Origin: Siphlonurus alternatus
Lineage: Eukaryota; Arthropoda; Insecta; Ephemeroptera; Siphlonuridae
Direction of reading: 5' to 3'
Assembly (NCBI GenBank): GCA_949825025.1
Contig: OX463783.1
Span: 16,093,628-16,157,627, forward strand
DNA length: 64,000 nucleotides
Position 1 is the first letter of the stretch; the number at the start of each line of letters is the position of its first letter. The position numbers and the translations under genes are program-made. The notes beneath the pieces are model-generated. The model did not search any database, was not told where the DNA came from, and saw nothing but the letters and a program-made list of their open reading frames with translations. Positions 60,050 through 64,000 of the stretch are shown here, in pieces.

Positions 60050-63000
60050 CCATTTCACGTCATAGTGGCCACTTACACCACCAAATATAAAAGTTCTTTG
60101 ATTTTGATAAAAATCACAAGACATGTTCGTATAATGAACCTACAAAAATGGTTTTTGTATTTTTCAAAAATATTCAAAATTGAGGGACTATGGGCAAATA
60201 CGAAATGGCGTCAGAATGCAAATGTAGCAAACGGCGGCTCCAGTAACTCGGAAAATATTATGCATAGATTAAATTTGATTTTTTCCATGGATGCACGATC
60301 ATATGTGTCTACAACATCCTGCTTTCAGATTTTCTCTATGGGTTTTAGTTTTTTTTTTGTAATACCGGTTCCTGTAAGCCAAGTATGACGTTTTTGAAGC
60401 ATTTGCTTTCCGCAGCCCAAATAAAGGCTATTTTTTTTTTAAATAAAAAATTGATTCTATATAGCTCATAAACATCTCTTCTTACCATAAAACTCTTAAA
60501 AATAATTTTTTTTTTTCTCAACTAATGGCACAGTAAACGAAAAAGGGTACAATTCGTTAAGGTACCTACTTTGCGGGCCAAAAAAGTCAATGTCATTCAA
60601 ACTTTAGGAGAATTTTAATGACACGACTGGAATCCTCGTATCTTAATTAGTAAGAATCAAAAAAATCTCGATTTACCTCTCGAGTATTTCGTCGCAAAAG
60701 CTATACTAGGGTAACTCCCTCTATATACGCACCGCGTGCGCACCTCGTCAGACCCGTGATAGCACGCCGCGGCCGAGTGCTGTTGTGTTTATTGACATGA
60801 AACTTACGCAAAAATAATATTTTATTGTATCTATGGAATAACCTTTGCAACTTGCTACTAAATTACGTCACTGAGATAATTTTCCTTCCATTTGCTATTA
60901 TAATTAAGATAGGTACGTGGGATTGAATTTTCCGTAAAAATGGTAAATTAACAAATATATAGAAGGAAAATTATCTTAGTGACATAATTTAGTAGCAAGT
61001 TTATTTCATAGATGCAATAAAATATTATTTTTGCATAAATTTCATGTCAATAAACACAACAGCACTCTGCCGCTTCGTGCTATCACGGGTCTGACGAGGT
61101 GCGCACGCGGTGCGTATAGAGTACTATAAGGCGGTTGCATGAGCAACGCAATCAGTCTACTTTACAGGGGCTGAGTGAAAACATGCGCGCGCAGCTTGCC
61201 ATGCCGGTGGAGTGGTAGAGAACTCTGCATGCAGGCAAAAGATTAAAAAAATACATGATAAATTATTTAAAATGAAAATAAAAAATGTGAGGTGAACAAA
61301 ATGTTTAAAATAAAATTTACAAACTTTTGCTCACCTCAGAATTTAGAATCTTTTCTTTATATATTTTTAAATATTTTTTTTAATATTTTCTCCTATATGC
61401 TTATACATTGCGGAGTTCCACCAGGCCACCATCGACGACTGGCGGACAAGTGTTGAAACTCCCGATCCAAGGTCACACTGACGTCACACGCAAGCGCCTA
61501 ATATAGAGGGAGTTACCCCAGATTAATATCAGGTCAGTCCAATAAGGAGATGGGCTTGGGTCAATAAATTTCGATGAATTTCACATATGTTACACATCTA
61601 ACCTAGTTTGATGAGGTTTGGGCATTATTTTTTGAACTTTCAAAAAAAAACCGAATTTCAGGAATTTTCAAAAAATCAATAAAGAAGGCAATCTCCAGAG
61701 ATAAAAAAATTTGTATCTTAAATTCTGCTCCACATAGAATTATAATTTAAATTTTTTCAAGTTTGTAGTCAGACTGCCAAACTTTTTTGCATTGAAAATT
61801 TTGACCTTAAAATTTTATTAAGGTCAAATGTCAGAGGTCAAACTACAAAAAGCGTATAACTTCATACCAAAGCACATTGTTAAAAAAATCAAGATATAGG
61901 TTTAAATCCTTCTATAAAAAACCATTTTCAAATTTATGGAGAAATTCAAAATTTTGAAATTGCGATTTTTTTTATTAATTATTCCGAGGTTTTTTGAAAA
62001 ATATTTTCAAGTTTTGTCATGAATTTTACACAGGTTACTCATCTGACCTAGGTTGATAAGGTTTGAAAATAATGTTTTCAAATTTCAAAAAAAAAAAAAA
62101 AAAAAAAAAAATCGAAATTCACGGTCAAATTTCGATTTTCGTTTTTTTTTTTTTTAATTTGAAAAAATTATTTCCTAATCTTATCAACCTGGGTCAGATG
62201 AGTAACCTGTGTAAAATTCATCACAAAACTCGATTTTTTTTTTCTAAAAACCTCGGAATAATTAGTAAAAAAAATCGTAATTTCAAAATTTTGAATTTCT
62301 CCATAAATTTGAAACCGGTTTTTTATAGAAGGATAAACATTGTTTAAAACCCATGTCTTGATTTTTTTTAACAATGTGCTTTGGTATGAAGTTATACGCT
62401 TTTTGTAATTTGACCTCTGACCTTTGACCTTAATAATTATTAATTTATTCAAGGTCAAAATTTTCAATGCAAAAAAGTTTGGCAATCTGACTACAAACTT
62501 GAAAAAATTTAAATTATAATTCTATGTGTAGCAGAATTTAAGATACATTTTTTTTATCTCTCGAGATTGCCCTCTTTATTGATTTTTTGAAAATTCCTGA
62601 AATTCGTTTTTTTTTTTTTTTTTTTTTTTTTGAAATTTCGAAAAATAATGCCCAAACCTCATCAAACTAGGTTAGATGTGTAACATAATATATGTGAAAT
62701 TCATCGAAATCTATTCTGACCCAAGCCCATCTCCTTATTGGACTGACCTGATATTAACCCCCAGTATAGCTTTTGCAAGGAAATACTCGAGAGGTACATC
62801 GAGATTATTTTTGATTCTTACTAATTAAGATACGAGGATTCCAGTCGTGTCATTAAAATTCTCCTAAAGTTTGAATGACATCGACTTTTTTGGCCCGCAA
62901 AGTAGGTACCTTAACGAATTGTACCCTTTTTCGTTTACTGTGCCATTAGTTGAGAATTTTTTTTTTTTTTATTTTTAGGAGTTTTATGGTAAGAAGAGAT

Positions 63001-63439
63001 GTTTAGGAGCTATATAGGATCAATTTTTTATTTAAAAAAAAAAATTAGCCTTTATTTGGGCTGCGGAAAGCAAATGCTTCAAAAACGTCATACTTGGCTT
63101 ACGGGAACCGGTATAACAAAAAAACTAAAACCCATAGAGAAAATCTGAAAGCAGGATGTTGTAGACACATATGGTTATGCATCCATAGAAAAAATCAAAT
63201 TTAATCTATGCATAATATTTTCCGAGTTACTGGAGCCGCCGTTTGCTACATTTGCATTCTGAATTCTGACGCCATTTCGTAAATACGAGGCCCATTGTCC
63301 CTCAATTTTGAATATTTTTGAAAAATACAAAAACCATTTTTGTAGGTTCATTATACAAACATGTCCTGTGATTTAATTTTATTAAAATCAAAGAACTTTA
63401 ATATTTGGTGGTGTAGGTGGCCACATGACGTGAAATGGC
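60050..63439. mobile_element. giant ~3.4-kb palindromic element
   Basis: Two inverted arms of ~1.3 kb meet near 62120. The outer ends are CCATTTCACGTCATAGTGGC and GCCACATGACGTGAAATGG. Matching blocks along the arms include AAATGGCGTCAGAATGCAAA, GCGGAAAGCAAATGCTTC, TGGCACAGTAAACGAAAAAG, CTCCTTATTGGACTGACCTG and GGTTACTCATCTGACC. An ~811-bp insertion (60709-61519) splits the left arm only. No frame encodes a transposase; frames within it are low-complexity. If transcribed it would form a very long hairpin RNA. Class unknown: a large foldback transposon or an inverted duplication. Confidence 0.85.
60709..61519. mobile_element. ~811-bp element nested in the giant palindrome
   Basis: Terminal repeats GGGTAACTCCCTCTATAT and ATATAGAGGGAGTTACCCC. 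The outer palindrome resumes on both sides (CTATACTA left, GATTAATATCAGG right). The interior begins with its own hairpin (60722-61117: ACGCACCGCGTGCGCACCTC / GAGGTGCGCACGCGGTGCGT, loop near 60930). Next is a GC-richer part with TGGAGTGGTAGAGAACTCTG, reminiscent of a tRNA A-box, then a small hairpin (GAGGTGAACAAAA / TTTTGCTCACCTC, 61290-61338). Non-autonomous. Confidence 0.8.
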
Positions 63440-63633
63440 ATAATATTCGATGTTGCTTTTAGAAGGTTATAGCTATATAGTACATTTTTGGAGCTATAAG
63501 CTAGTACTCGAAAAATACATGAATTAATTTATAGACGTATTACCAAATAATCGAAGTAATGAAGTACGTATGTACGTCATGCAGACCATGCAGTTTATAA
63601 AGTTTATTATATATTTAATAATTTAATATTTAT

Positions 63634-63863
63634 ATTAAAGCGGAGTGACGATCGAGCGATTGCATTTTTTTAACATTTTATTTTGTTCCGATAAAAAATT
63701 CTTCACCAAAAAAATTCCCAAAGTTGGTGTTTTGGTCCGTTTTGGAGGTCTTTTAATTTTTTAACTTGTAGTCTTACATGGAAAAGAAAACAGCTTTTTA
63801 CTCAAAACTTATTAACTAATTGGTCCGAAAAGTTTCAATCTAGCTATATAATCTATCATGAAT
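63634..63863. mobile_element. one-armed, decayed copy of the long-hairpin family
   Basis: ATTAAAGCGGAGTGACGATC, then AAAAAATTCCCAAAGTTGGT, then GGAAAAGAAAACAGCTTTTT matches one arm of 57535-58261 and 59717-59995 at lower identity. It ends exactly where the next element begins. Confidence 0.6.
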
Positions 63864-63864
63864 A

Positions 63865-64000
63865 GAGTATTGTCCTCATTTTTTTTTATTGCAGAAATGG
63901 ATAGAGGGTGCAAAGTTATGCTACCCTGATTTTTTTCAGATTTTTTAGAGCCCGGGAACTATTTTTAAAAAATTATTGAAAGTCCTTTTCGTGACGTCAC
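63865..64000. mobile_element. left part of a GAGTATTG-family element, cut by window end
   Basis: It starts GAGTATTGTCCTCATTTTTT and runs through GAGGGTGCAAAGTTATGCTA to CGTGACGTCAC at the window edge. It differs from 39402-39537 by about two positions in 136. Confidence 0.85.

Noticed and set aside
59849..60388. 179-codon plus-strand frame as a gene
   Set aside because: It runs from a one-armed hairpin element through a TA repeat into the palindrome arm. The composition is low-complexity and there is no domain. The mirrored right arm does not keep the frame.
61200..61235. tRNA-like A-box in the nested element
   Set aside because: The A-box resemblance (GTGGAGTGGTAGAG) is not followed by a matching B-box at the right distance, and no cloverleaf folds.
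62063..62485. Lys/Phe-rich frames at the palindrome centre
   Set aside because: They arise from poly-A/poly-T tracts flanking the centre. There is no domain.

Overview
The window is AT-rich animal nuclear DNA: multi-exon genes with GT-AG introns, long introns, many microsatellites and a very dense load of short foldback transposons. The proteins point to an arthropod, most likely an insect. The clock gene keeps the full C-terminal activation tail that Drosophila CYC has lost. I cannot name the species from sequence alone.

Two genes are secure. (1) cycle/BMAL1 (bHLH-PAS clock transcription factor), plus strand, 25881-45207. I rebuilt twelve coding exons by hand. All intron phases agree, giving a 2277-nt reading frame and a predicted 758-residue protein: His/Gln-rich N-terminus, RKRK nuclear signal, bHLH, PAS-A, PAS-B and the conserved C-terminal tail. 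(2) OCIAD1/asrij (OCIA-domain protein of endosome and mitochondrion), minus strand, 56945-49632, six coding exons, 252 residues, with the family's final 'YGDAWEH'-type end. The two genes converge, with about 4.4 kb between their stop codons. A third, unrecognised multi-exon candidate lies at 17601-21639 (plus strand). It has phase-compatible exons but no known family.

Region by region: 1-17500 is intergenic, with microsatellites, foldback elements, one hAT-like element and 5S-rRNA-derived SINEs. 17500-21700 holds the unrecognised candidate gene. 21700-25500 is AT-rich and carries a 655-bp near-perfect hairpin. 25500-45207 is cycle, with element-filled introns. 45208-49600 is the convergent 3' intergenic region. 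49632-57210 is OCIAD1 and its CRE-containing promoter region, with five foldback insertions in its introns. 57500-64000 is a transposon nest. It contains a giant ~3.4-kb palindrome, itself interrupted by an ~0.8-kb element with its own terminal repeats and internal hairpin, plus several members of two long-hairpin families. One of these is almost identical to a copy in a cycle intron, so it moved recently.

The genes do not form an operon or pathway; they are simply neighbours. The most unusual feature is the repeat landscape: at least eight distinct foldback families, nested insertions, and about eighteen exact TGACGTCA (CRE-type) octamers, some carried inside the mobile elements.
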